In this document: positions 44,036 through 61,700 of the stretch, piece by piece
Numbering within the stretch: position 1 is the stretch's first letter
Layout: every line of letters begins with the position of its first letter
Assembly (NCBI RefSeq): GCF_023278565.1
Contig: NC_064681.1
Span: 2,790,001 to 2,854,000, forward strand
Reading direction: 5' to 3'
Source of the DNA: Colletotrichum lupini
Taxonomy: Eukaryota; Ascomycota; Sordariomycetes; Glomerellales; Glomerellaceae
DNA: 64,000 nt
Program-made: the position numbers and the translations under genes
The notes under the pieces: model-generated
Told to the model about the DNA's origin: nothing
The model's database searches: none
What the model saw: the letters and a program-made list of their open reading frames with translations, nothing else

Positions 44036-44758
44036 TCAAGGCTCCCCAAGGAAGTTACAGAAATGAACTCCAGGTAATATTGTTTTGGGATACCTGCGGT
44101 CGAAGGGCCTCTATCATAGAGACTCCTCAAGATCTAGACGTACCAGCAACGACGGACTTGAGGTTGTTAGGTCAGCACAGCTTTAAGGTGTTTCTAAGAT
44201 CTCGCTAACGTCTTAAAGATCTTTCTTTATCAATCCTCGAGATGCATTTCAAGAACAAAAAACGCCGTTACATCCTCAACTTTTATTCTTACGACTATCG
44301 CATCCAGCCCTACTACTCTTACCGGATGCTTCTTTTGTTACTTTCTCTAATGAAAACATCTTTGGAAGCCTACATAGGAAAATCTCAATAAGGCTGCTTA
44401 TGATGGTAAGGGCTTGCTTATATGTTGATCGGCACGAGCAGTCAGGTGGTCAAAGAGCTTCTTTTGATGCAAAAGGGGCGCGGGGTTTCTCCTCCATGTC
44501 AGTCATTTCTGTGGACCAAAACATTTCCATTGATTACATTTAGATTCAATTCGCTCAGAGAGTAGTATTTTCAGACGTAGCCACTTACGCTCGCAACCTG
44601 AAATACTTACCTAGACAACGAAGTCCAACGTGCTGCATGCTTGAATTGGTGAGGTGAAAAACCTCAATTTGAGGGGAGAACACGTTATTCTTTTATTGAG
44701 TAGAGCTTTTAAAAAGCACAGAGTGGCGAGTCTCTCTCCCAACACTACCTACACTCGT
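44036..44758. other. Intergenic region between convergent genes
   Basis: 723 bp of 3' flanks. A tiny ATG-initiated frame at 44242-44391 (49 residues, basic and Tyr-rich start MHFKNKKRRY followed by a Leu run) is open but has no other support. Otherwise nothing seen. Confidence 0.45.
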
Positions 44759-45981
44759 TTAAGAGCACTCCAAATTCTTGACTCGCAGCTGGCCAACACC
44801 AGGGCCGACGCTCTCAATGTTGCACAATGCATCTTTCTTACCTTCCAAGACAAAGTCCAATGTCCTCCGTAAGAGCTCAATCTCAATCTTGGCCAACACA
44901 TCGTCGTCTATGGTGCCCAAAACCTGCTTGATGAGATCGGAATACTCTATGGGCAAAGCCTTGACGGCCGGAAGTTGCGGAGCGTCAAAGAAAGACATGT
45001 GGGTTGTCCCGTTGACGACCAACATCAAGGACGGGCCGCGCAGATTAGCCCAAGTCTCATTCCAGCCGGAAATGTAGTCAAACGTCGTCGGTGTGCCGAC
45101 CAGCACCAGGGGCTTATCGATTCCCTCGGCCAGGACTGGTCCGAGCATCTGACCGTCGAAGTTGAGGCCGCCGAGGATGCGGTCATCGACATAGAGGGAT
45201 GAGGCTACCGTAGCGCCTCCGAAGGAATGACCGGCGATGAAGATCTTCTCTGGGTTGATGGAAGCCCGAGTCCCAGCGAGGAGCGGTGTAGCTACCGAAG
45301 GGTCCAGAAGCTGGTCAATTATGAAAGAGACATCTTTCTGACGACTCTGTGGGATAGCGATGTTTAGCATCTTCGATTCGACATGGCTAGGCTCTGCAAA
45401 AGTAGACTCACCTCAAGAAGGCTCTTAACGTAAGCCGTGTCGCTATTCGTCGCGTTCTCCGCAAATCTGATAACTCCATCAGGGAACTCAACGATCGCGG
45501 CATCGTACGTATGGTCCAGAGTGACGACGATGTACCCATAACTAGCAAGAGACCGCGCCAGCACACCATGCGCAAGTCTTGAGCTAGCTCGTCCGTGTGA
45601 GAAGAGAACGAGAGGGTACTCTTCAGTTTTCTCGGCCCCGGCGCAAGAAGTATCGATGTTGCAGAACTCAAGCTCCATCCCGGAAAAGATGGTGTCCGGT
45701 AGTCCAAACAGGGTCGCGGCCCCTTGGCCGAGGGCGACTGCTGTGGTAGGCGGCACATAGGGAACGGTTTCGATGGAACATTTCGATTCCTTCTTCAGGG
45801 GAACGTGGACGGAGACCATAACTCTGCGCTTCTCAGGTTGGTCTTGAGGGGCGTGAGGGTCCCATCGTGCTGCGTCTTCGAACGCTTTCACCCGCAAGGC
45901 AACGAGGTATGGGCCGGGAGGGCCTGGGATGACGACTGCTGAGGCCATTAAAGCGAATGAAGAAAAGATGAAGAACAACAT
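44759..45981 (-). CDS. Secreted PAF-acetylhydrolase-like lipase (2 exons)
   Basis: Model: complement(44759..45346, 45412..45981), 385 residues. The first ~16 residues (MLFFIFSSFALMASAV) form a signal peptide. The mature part shows the plasma platelet-activating-factor acetylhydrolase (isoform II-like) pattern: oxyanion segment PLVLFSHGRASSR, then GHSFGG with nucleophile Ser231, a candidate Asp254 (NFDGQ) and His306 (NGTTHMSFFD). The 65-nt phase-0 intron (GTGAGT...CCACAG) joins KSLLE to SRQKDVSF; without it the frame stops soon after. Family members hydrolyse the short or oxidised sn-2 acyl chain of phospholipids; in fungi the substrate is usually unknown. It probably acts outside the cell, like the esterase and peptidase nearby. 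One NET (N-glycosylation sequon) and one NGT are visible. Confidence 0.88.
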
Positions 45982-48037
45982 GCCTGTGTTCCCGGTGGAG
46001 ATTTTACAAGTACATGATGCTCAAATATACTTACGACCGTCTAGATATACGCTGAATCCTGTCCATGCAGTGACTCCCAGGTCATCTGAACCGCAGATGG
46101 AATGATGACATCGGCGTTTGGGATAGTGCACATGACCAGTGAAGTCTTTCTTCTATGCTGACTGTATGATGATCTTCATGAGGGGTTGAACCAAAGTCCA
46201 TCCCACGTATGCAGCTGCCCGGCATGGAGACTTTCTCCGGACAGGCTGTGTCGTGTCCGAAAACCAATCGACCCCGTTCCGTCTATCGCCCACTGTCGCC
46301 GGAATCTTCCGCAGGGTGAGTGAGATTAAGGCACAGTCGTTCCTTATTGAGCCTTGGCTTTGTCGCGGACGAATTACGCCCGAGGCTTACATGTACTCTT
46401 GTTTCGACGGCACAGCAGCATCGTCTATGAGTCAAGCCGGTAAGTTGAACGAGTAATTAAGGAATCGGAATTAAGCTGATTGGCTAATATCATGTGTCCT
46501 TATGTTAACCAAACCTTGCAGTGTACATGAACTTATGTCATCGACTACCTCAAGAAGGCTTCCACTTTTGCTCGAGTATCTATGCTATTTCAATTAACCT
46601 CATCTACCTTATCTTGAGTAGGCACATCTATACAGAATATTGGCGCACTGGTCTTCTAATACCTAAGTACTAGCAATACAAATGGATGTGGAAAAAGCGC
46701 ATTGAGAGCAGTTCTATGCTTCCGATTGGCATTGGAAGTAAGCTAGGACGAACTAATGGGACGAACGATATATGTTCTAGCTGAATTAACCAATACCAGA
46801 CGAACCTGACGACGAGATCTTTGGCTCTGCAAGCGGTATGCTCCCTTTTTGAGACCAGAAACTACGTCAATCATCAGTGAACATATGTCATTAGGCTGGT
46901 TTTGATGATAGCGCACCAAAATGTCATTTAGGCGAGATGCCGATATACGATATGCATTCAAACCAGTCAGATGCATTCGCACTAAGAACCGTGTACCTAT
47001 ATTAAGAACCGTATGTTTTATTGCCATTCTCGCCATTATAAAAACTAAGGATGACCAAGACGTTCACTTGGTGCTAACGAATGGCTAAAGCAAGACTTAG
47101 CAGTAGAGGCTGACATTCACTCACGTATTCCACTTACCGCCTCATCCACGTATTCCACCTGCCATCTTGTATTCTTCTTGCCGTCTTGTATTCTGTCTTC
47201 CGTCTTGTATTCTGTCTTCCGTTTCGTCCTCTGTCTTTCGGTATATATTCTACCTACCGCCTTTTTGCGTATTGCTGGTAGTTCCGGGTTCTAAACGTAG
47301 CCTCGACCAAGAGGGCGGAGAATTCCGTGGAACTGGGTGAGCAGGACCGGAAAACGCCAACTACTAGATAGCGAACGCTTAATGGAATGGGAAAGGAATA
47401 GAAGGAACCGGGCTGTTGGCCAAATCAACCGCAGGCTAGCAAATCCAACCTACATCACATCCACTTATGTTCTTTCTCGTTTGAGCTCTGGCATTGCGCC
47501 GATTCTAGTGTAAGTCCATGTGACACCGCAACTGACAAAACTTGAATTTACTCTCTACCTATCAGAGCCATAAGCGTAGTGCGCCTCGTCTCATGAATTT
47601 GTTCTCCACTTTGGACCTTTACACCACTCATCTCGAGACTCTTGGGAATGCCCCGGTACCCCTATCTTGGAAACCCGGAAGCACCAGTGTAAACACCTTA
47701 CTCCTCCCCGAATACTTGGAACTAGTCAGAGTACTTTGGTGTATTCAGCCCAGTCTTTACCGTTTCCACAGTTTGCGTCTTTGCACCAGAAGAGATGCTT
47801 GGTTGTGTCATCCGAATCCGGCCTGTAAGACTCAGAATCCAGCAACTTGGCTAACGGACTAGTAACAGACGAAGGCTTCTCATCAGTCACCATAATGAGA
47901 TCTGAAGAAAAGCGGGATAGAAATATCTGGCGACCAACTCTTCCCCATAGGTACGAACTCGGGCATATCCTACAGCGAACTTTGTGTTCGCTATGTGGCA
48001 GGAGCTCCGCACTACTCTCTCGACCTCCCGCTCTTCT
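45982..48037. other. Intergenic region with a minisatellite
   Basis: About 2 kb. A run of degenerate 15-19 bp repeats occupies about 47120-47241. Small open frames (46253-46456, 46743-47036, 47542-47862) have no domain features and are not called. No tRNA or rRNA seen. Confidence 0.5.
47120..47241 (+). repeat. Degenerate minisatellite, 15-19 bp units
   Basis: Two perfect 19-bp units (CGTCTTGTATTCTGTCTTC at 47182-47200 and 47201-47219) are flanked by diverged ones (ATCTTGTATTCTTCTTG before; GTTTCGTCCTCTGTCTTTC after) and by shorter CACGTATTCCACCTGCC-type units upstream. Non-coding. Confidence 0.8.
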
Positions 48038-49056
48038 CTAGTCTCGAGTCCCCCATCGGGCCTCGTTGCAGGCAACGAGACGCCCAATCCGGCTGTTTCC
48101 GCCTAGATAGCCGCAGTGACGGGGGTCGAGAGCCCTGAGTAGTTGAGAGGTGATTCCGTGTCGGCACAAGTGAGAGCAAAGGACATTGCCGTACTTGGTT
48201 TGAAATTCCTTCAGCTTCTGCGTAATGAAGCCCACAGTGATGGCTTCGTTTTCGACTATCCTAAATAACGGCAACTCCCACGTGACCATCACTCTGCGTA
48301 GCCAATTAAAGATCCTTGGTAATGCGTAGAGTGCTATTGTCGGAGGTAGAGGGATCTACCGAGAAGTAGCCCCTTTGTGATGCAGGGTGGTGGTGTCTTG
48401 GAAGTCTGTGCCTTCACACTCGCGGCAATCTTTGGCCGCAAGGAATACATTGTAGTCATATCTGATTTGACGGGCTTCATCTGAATCGGCTTGCTTCGAA
48501 CGTGTCTTATCCCAGACCCAAGAGAACGGCACCGTAAGATGAGAACAAAGCCGTATGAACCCGTCGTGCGCGATACACTGACGAACATCTCGGCGCTTCT
48601 TGCGCTCTTCGGCAGAGAATACCAAGTGCCTGTAGGGCAATTCACAGCGAGAACAATGCATTTCATCCTGCTTAGTGTATTGGTAATATGACGATAGGTG
48701 GCACGCGAAAGTCTCCTTGTCAGACACTGGGAGCAAAAAGCGTGCGGTCTGGCTCGCAAGACGGTGGCTGGATCTTTCACGAAATTACCTGTCCTGCGTG
48801 CCCGGGAAATGGCCTCTGAACGCCGGAACTTCTTGACTTCTTTTCCCTGATAAATATGCCAAAAGGTAAATGATGCTTGGCGTACCATGTAAAGATCGAC
48901 TGGCTCAAGACCATCCATTATGGGTAGCAGCAGCTCATCAGGCAGCCGGATGATTGGGCTTTGACGACAGTTTCTGTCAAAGTCGATCTCCCAATAAGGA
49001 CGTTCGTGTGATAGTATGAGGTTCTTCCGCTTGTGGCGTCGATGTCGCTTCAGAAC
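48038..49056 (-). pseudogene. Decayed F-box protein gene
   Basis: Read leftward, the frame from 49056 gives RPYWEIDFDRN..SPIIRL and then an F-box-like segment LPDELLLPIMDGLEPVDLY...ASFTFW (48945-48859). The frame then degenerates; a second frame (48736-48356) carries the Cys-rich part typical of these fungal F-box proteins, HCSRCELPYRHLVFSAEER and CIAHDGFIRLCSH. So a frameshift lies between about 48725 and 48640; no GT-AG intron rejoins the two phases. The second frame meets a TAG at 48358-48356, yet protein-like sequence resumes in the same phase at 48292-48038 (VMVTWELPLFRIVENEAI). No in-frame ATG precedes the F-box; the first Met is inside it. F-box proteins are substrate adaptors of SCF ubiquitin ligases; this copy should be inactive. 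Assembly errors could mimic this, but several breaks argue against it. Confidence 0.72.
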
Positions 49057-54889
<5,833 letters not shown>

Positions 54890-56246
54890 ATGACTAGAAT
54901 GAAATCACTAAAAAAGCAATGTCGATTACGAGGAAATGAGACCGTCTCTAGCCTTCGTGCTTTGAGATAGCCTAGTGTAGTCTAGTACCTGCAGATAGGA
55001 ACATGTATTTACGTTTGACGATCACCAACCTCCTTTTCCACGCCCATATTTACAGTGATGATCGAGCCGTATTGTGCATCGCATACAATGTGGTTGACCG
55101 CTGAGAAAATCGATGACTCCTTGATGGACAAATTAGTATAGTGTGCTCTCGTACCACACGAGGCGTTCCAAGTCCAGTACGTATTCCATGCTTCTTACTC
55201 TACCAGAGATTAAATTCGGAAGTTTAGAGGGCCGTTTTTCACACTTTTACCACCTCGATGGCTCTTTTGAGCTCTCAAATTGCGCCTGTTACACCATACT
55301 TTCACGTGACGCCCCAGCTGACCATCTTGAGCGCTTTCCCACTTTTCCAGGTAACGGAATAAGTATGGATAGTTGGTACGAAACTGTGAAATCTTCTGGA
55401 TCATCGCACCGCCCATCTATTCCTTTGGAGACTCCCTTCCTTTTTGGATCAACAAAACACTTTACAAGAAAAACTTGAAGGTTAAAAGCCGCGTCCATGG
55501 AGTCCGCTCTCCACTGTACAGCAAAATGGAAATCAGCCGCGTCATCTTGTAAGTCGGTGTGCTCCGAGCCGACATACTCAGAGCCAGAGTCGACATCCTC
55601 GAAGGCCATTTCAATGGCTCTTTTGTACTCTCATGTACCACCAGGGCAACCTGATTGAATGACTACCTTTCAATGCAGAATCTACGACGTCGAATGAGGT
55701 ATGTCGAACCTATAGTATGAACCTACTATCGCCAAACTGCTTGGGTGACGGAAAAGATGAATGGAAGTTCTGCTAACGGCCAGCACCTCAAGTCAAGCGA
55801 ATCTTCAAAGCCAAGACTGTCAAGATATACCACATGAGCGATCACATCAGACAATTCATCAATTCAAGTGGATCTGGCGTCTGTCGATATGTGAGATCGA
55901 TTCCAAACCCGTGCGCACGGTTGGTCTTTACGAGCTCTTTGCTCTTCCTCAATAAAGGTTTGGAGAGACAAGTTCACAAAGTCCTCCTGACGAATTACAG
56001 CTGGTATAGGTAAGTCTACGCAAATTTTCGTCTGTAATACAAGATTGAGGCTCCCAGTGCAAGATACCACCACAGGTGTGTTCCACTCATGCAGTTCTAA
56101 TCTTTGCTGTGGTAGATTGGAAGACCCAAGAAAATGTCTACAGTGTTTCAGCCATAGAGCCGTTTTGCTCTTCGCAGCTGCATTTGTTTCCGAATATCAG
56201 GCTATGAAACTTTGCGCTTGTCTGTTGCCAAAGCGCATAGTCTCAC
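54890..56246. other. Intergenic region with a weak minus-strand ORF
   Basis: About 1.36 kb. It holds the 3' flanks of katG and of the leftward NTF2-like gene. A 20-bp word starting ATGGCTCTTTTG occurs twice (about 55259 and 55614). One minus frame (55289-55609) is listed separately. Confidence 0.45.
55289..55609 (-). CDS. Possible small hypothetical protein or fragment
   Basis: An ATG-initiated frame of 106 residues starting MAFEDVDSGSEYVGSE, with a balanced, protein-like N-terminal 75 residues (DFHFAVQWRADSMDAAFNLQVF). From about 55430 the adjacent phase looks better (QFRTNYPYLFRYLEKWE), which suggests a frameshift or a missed splice. No domain recognised and no neighbour support. Confidence 0.25.
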   Translation of the reverse strand: MAFEDVDSGSEYVGSEHTDLQDDAADFHFAVQWRADSMDAAFNLQVFLVKCFVDPKRKGVSKGIDGRCDDPEDFTVSYQLSILIPLPGKVGKRSRWSAGASRESMV

Positions 56247-56724
56247 TCAACTTCTCCTAACACCATCTTGAACAAGAGGCTTCATCGTCGAAAAGGCATA
56301 TCTCGCAATCTTCCACTCCCCATCTTCCTTCTTCATGATGAAAAGCTCCTGGTTCGCGTGCTCCTCCGAAGCCTGCGTCGCCAACATCGTCTTAGTTCCC
56401 TCGGCCGTTGTCCTCGCGAACGCCCAGTCCGGAGACATGACGACAATCTCTTCTATTGAAAACGTTATGACGAGCTGAACCGATGAGAAGATGCGCGTGT
56501 AGGATTCGCGAAGTGACGCCGTGCCTACGGCAGCTGTGAAGTGAGGCGGCATGATGACGCCGTTGGACGTGTAGAGATTGACGACATCCTCGACGTTGCG
56601 GCTCTTGAGAGCTGCCCCGTACGCGTGGAGAACTGAAGTGATGGCTTCGGCTTCAGGGGAAGACACTTCGTGGCGTGTTAGAATAGGCTTGAAGTAGTAA
56701 AGACAGCTTATTTGATCACCTACT
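56247..56724 (-). CDS. Small NTF2/SnoaL-fold protein with an intron-split start codon
   Basis: Model: complement(56247..56665, 56724..56724), 139 residues. The main exon reads from SSPEAEAITSVLHAYGAAL; its first codon in the genome is GTG, not ATG. Directly upstream lies a 58-nt candidate intron (56666-56723) with a GTAGGT donor, a TTCTAAC branch site and a GAAG acceptor; splicing places the A at 56724 before TG and creates the ATG, giving MSSPEAEA. The protein shows the SnoaL-like/NTF2-like layout: an N-terminal helix with ALKSRNVEDVVNLYTSNGVIMPPH, then strands ending GEWKIARYAFSTMKP. Members bind small ligands or act as cyclases or isomerases; none of that can be assigned here. A TATA-like TATATAAG lies about 100 bp upstream of the A. 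Confidence 0.75.
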
Positions 56725-58740
56725 AATTCCGAGTAAATTGTGAGTGATTAACAGAATGTCCTCAATATTCAATATTCTTCTCTGGTTTCTTTTGTATTGA
56801 GCCTTTGTAATAATACTCATGCCACTTATATATCATTTCTGAAGTGTAAGTGGAGGAGCTTATCTCGGTCGTAAGTGGGAGTCTGATGGCAAGAGTGGGG
56901 GTGGACCACGATATGCCATTTCGCGACGTGAAGATATCATCCTTCATTCCGGCTACACTAAACAACGTTTGTGTTACCAAAATATTTGACTCATCGATCA
57001 TCCAACCTCTGAGATGTGGGTATCGGCAGACTTTGCAACCTGCTCGGGCCTGCAAGTTTTAGCCGTTTATGGGTTTAAACGGCGAGATACATCACATTCT
57101 CAACTTACCAATTTAAACATTGCGTAGAAAGATAGGCCTTTGAGGATCATAAATTGAGTCCGTAGTAGTAGCAAAACGAGAAATGGAACCCCTGATCGTA
57201 GTCTGAATATACCTAGGACAAGAAGCAGCCAAGATATTCTTCTAGTCTAACGGTGACATGATGGTGGTAGGAGTCTGTTTAATATCCAATTCAGCCCCTG
57301 ATTCCTCAGGCGTCGTAGACTACTTCAAGCTAACAATACTGAATCTGAATCAAGGTCAAAATGACGAGATAGCACGAGATGACTGATATCCCTGACAGCA
57401 TCCTGGAAGATCTCTCTATCGTCTCTGACTTTCCCTTAAGTTACCCTTTTAAAAATATCGACAGTAGAGCATGAATATCTTTGAACGAGCGTCTTATTTC
57501 TTTGGTCTTCGTCATAAAAGTGAATAAAAAACTTTGTCCTGACGCTATTATCCCGCGCTCAATGGGATACCCCAGATCTAATCTCCAAGCTCATTGCTTC
57601 TTCGGCTACCCATTATTGTAGTAAACACACGAAGACCTCAACCGCCTTCAAATTGAATTGATGTACCCCAACTCAATGAAACCTCCCTTCATTCGAGTCT
57701 GATGGCTGATTGACTTCCCGCGCTTTGGTGCACGTGTCTCTGCTTGCCCCTTATCAGACCTTGCCCTAAGTGCTCGATGGTATCCATGTAGCTGCCGACA
57801 ATACGGTATTGTTGTGATTCCCTTAAAATCTGACATTTCACTCTCCAAATCATCCTTGTCGGAAAACTCCAGTCTTCGCTCAGAGACTGGGAAAGTAGCT
57901 ACCGGCCGCGTCAGAGCACCTGTAAGCTGGGTGTTGTCACCAGTGGCTTGTAAGCTCTCTAGTCTTGAGAATAGGTAGGATTGAAGATCTTCCAAGAAAA
58001 CCGCGATTCTCAGAATGAATCACATTTCTGAAAACGAATTCTCATGACCTGAGCCCCGGCACGGCAGACCCGAAGACCTCCTTGTCCTGGCGGCTGGCCT
58101 GAAGTGAAGTGACTGATGCTCGATTCATTGACGCCCGCTTGTAGCTTGTGTTCTAGATCAAATAGACCAGAGAACGAAGGCTATATGAGCAGGTCTAGAC
58201 CATCGCTTAGCGCAATCACCGACAGGATGGGAGGGAATCATCAATTCCGAGGCTCTGGTCGCCTGGTAGATGTAACGGCTTTGATATTAAATTCTGGGGC
58301 TGAGTGGGTGGCACAAGCTCCCCCCGACAAGTGACCGGGGTGTGAAAAGGGCGGGGCGCTTGGGCTCCGCTGAAGAGCGAGACCCTTGACTCCCATGACT
58401 CCTCCTCCTTACATTGCCAAGTCTGCTTTTGAAGACTTGAATAAATCCTTGACTGTGTACTGTTTTGTTGTATTAATTTGTAGATCTGCTGAATTTAAAT
58501 CTCCCAAGGCGAACCGACTTAACAACCATTCTTTGATTACGGTACCGGCGTCAGCGGGTGGCTTTCTCTGTTTGCTTTGTAGGATCTACTACTAGTAGGG
58601 CTGGGCAAACTAGCAGTGCCGCATCTATAAGGGAGCAAGCCACTCGATACTGGCGATCGGGGAATAATGCTGCGATCGCTCTGTGGCGTCTTTCCCATTC
58701 AGACGCTTAAAGACTTGGCCTGGCACACTCCGGGTCCTAG
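56725..58740. other. Intergenic region before the AT-rich block
   Basis: About 2 kb of moderately AT-rich sequence without a convincing gene. A 115-codon minus frame (57648-57995) begins at TTG and has no domain. Ordinary CA and TG content up to about 58740 shows that this part has not been heavily mutated by RIP. Confidence 0.5.
56826..56833 (-). promoter_or_regulatory. TATA-like element of the NTF2-like gene
   Basis: TATATAAG on the minus strand, roughly 105 bp before the split start codon, a normal distance for a short 5' leader. It argues that transcription starts downstream of the in-frame ATG at about 56820, so that ATG is not the likely initiator. Confidence 0.35.
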
Positions 58741-61700
58741 TGTTAGTATCCCTATTATAGGGTAGTTAGTTCGAACCGTAGTTAACGAAGAGATTAATTA
58801 AACTATATAAATATCTACGTAATAAGTATAAAAAAGAGGTTTTAACTATAGGTTAGGCTAGTTATAATAATTATAAATAGGGCTCCTAATTAGCCCCTAT
58901 ATAGTTAGCTATATACTACGGTCGAATTAGACTTCTAATCTAATACTAACTTTCTCTTTTTTTTATTAATTTAATTACTACGGTTAGAAATATAATTTAA
59001 CCTCGGGCCCGTTTATTAAGTTATCTCTTTTTCCCCCTTTTTTTTATTTTTTTTATATAACCTATCCCTCTATTTATATAATAACTTTTTTATTATTTAT
59101 AAATTACTCTAATCCCTTATTTAGTATTATTTTTATAAAAGCGTTTACGAGGTTATTTTTATTATTAATTTAACGAATCTTAAGTATTTTGCGCCTTTTA
59201 TATAATTACTTAAGGGCTATAATATTAATTATAAGCCTCTTTTCCTTTATTATTCTTAATTTAATAAAGTATTTATATAGCGAGTAAGAATTAATATAAA
59301 TAACCGTTAAAATAAGTAAAAAGCTAATTCAATTAGTAATCTTTCTTAGTATTATTAAAATTATATAAAAAAAGTTAATGCTATTAATTATATTATAAAC
59401 CTTTAATACTAATATACTTCTTATTACTCGTTTATTTTTAATTAATAAGTAATAAATTATATTACTATATATAATGAATTCGCTCTTACTTATACTCTTA
59501 TTAACTAGGATAATAATATACTTTAATTATAAAATAAAGTTATTATTATTTATAAATAACTTATTAATAAAAACGTAGAGCTTACTAATTATAAAATTAA
59601 TTAAGTAATAAACGAGATTTTAATTAAAATTCGTTTTTTATTACTTAAGCTACTTATTAAGTACTTCGACGTTTTATTTAATTAGATCTATAGCTTATGC
59701 TACCCTAATATAATTAAAAGTTACCTCGGGCTAATAAATACTTATAATATATACCCCTTACGTAAGCTTAGCCTTATATTACTTTTTAATATTAATTATA
59801 TTTAAATTAATAAAGTTAATCTTCTCGCCCTACCCCTTTTATTAAAAAACGACGGTTTCCTTTTTAATTATAAAAATCCTACTATTAAATACTAAGAGGG
59901 TATTTATTATAAAGACCTCTTTTAGCTTCGCTATGAAGCCCGCTTTTTAAAGCTCTTTATCCTTTTTTTTTATAAAGTTAATATTAAATAAGCCTAATAT
60001 ATTATTAGTCTATATTTTAATAATCCTAAATTAGTTATTTTTATATTCCGTAATTAGTAAGTACGGGTCGTATATAAAAATAACTATTAATAATTAATTA
60101 ATATAAAAATCGTAATAAGTAGCTTATTAATAAGTACCTAATTTTACGAGCCTATATAATAGCTTAAGTACTTTAATAATTATACTTTTTAAGTACTTAC
60201 TAGCTATTTCCTTTAGTAAATAAACTAGGATTTTTTTTATAAGCCCTATAGCTAATTAAGTATAGGCCTAAGTAATATTATAGCTCTAAATCTCGTATCC
60301 CTTTTTCTATAATAATACTATTAACACTATTATTAATTATTAGCTATAGCGCTATATAATAAGTAATTATATAAATAGCGTCGCTTTTTTAATATTACCG
60401 TACCCCTAAATTACGTATTTAAACCTTTCGTACGGCTAGGGTGTTCCTTTCTTTTTAATTTTACGAACTATTTATAATTTAAATATATAGAGGTTTATAT
60501 ATTTTTTTAGGTTATATAAGATAAATTAATAGACCCCTCGATTATAAAGAGTATTTACTTTAATAAAATCTAATCCCTTATACGGCTTTTTAATAATTAT
60601 AATTACGCCTTTTTTACGTAGTTTAATTACTAACTTAAAATTAGCTTTCTCTTTTATTATATAAAAAGTATTAATTACCTCGTTGCTAATAATAAATTAC
60701 TACGTTAGGGCTTACTATCGTAGTCTTTTATAACGTCTCGCTAGTAATATTAGTACCCTTTTAATAATTTCCTCTTTTTTATTATTTATTAATACTATTA
60801 TAACGATTTCGTTAAGGATAATTTCCTATACTTCTACTGCGGGTTATATAGTTTCCCCTAGCTTTTCTTTTTTTTATAAGTTAGAAATTACCTCGTTAGG
60901 ATCTATATAATATAGTTTAATTATTATAATCAATACTTCGAGTAGCTAATTATAATCTCTCGTAACTATATAAAAGCGCTTATTAATAAAAATTAACTTA
61001 TATAGCCTAGCCTATTATTAAGTAATTTCGCGCTATACTTATATATCTAAATTTAGTAATATATTTAAATTACCCCTTATATTAAGCCTATTGCGTATAG
61101 TAATTATTTTATTAACTTATTTTTTTATACTTACTTTGTATAATACTTATATTACTTTTTTAATTACTCGGGCTCGTTAGCTTATACTTAATAATAGTAA
61201 TAAGGCTAAGGTCGTTTTTAAATATATTCTAAATACTAATAGCATTAGTATAAGTCTATTAAGCCCTATAATATTGTTATAATATTTAAGTACTATCTAA
61301 AGGCATTTGTTATTAATAAAATCCGGATTTTCTTTTTTAATAATTCTAAACGCCCTTTTTAATTACTAATATACCCTTTTTACCTTTTTAATATTATAAT
61401 ACGCTTTAATAAGTACGACTTTTAGTTATATACTATAAGCCGTTATATTATTTTTAAATTTTATTAACTTAAAGCTAATACTAACGTTAGTTCTAATGCC
61501 GTTTAGTAGTCCTTAATATATATTAATCTAGCTTTTTTATAAAGCTACCTATACTATTTTTATTTATAGATCCTAGAGGAATTGCTTTACTTAGAAAAAT
61601 ATAACTACGTTAATTATATATAATACTAGTTAACTATTTAAATAAAAAATATTAATAATAATTTTTTAATTAAAGTTAAGCTTATTATATAATTTAAACT

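Noticed and set aside
47090..47260. Possible CRISPR-like array
   Set aside because: The units are directly adjacent and degenerate without unique spacers, and the host is a eukaryote; it is a minisatellite.
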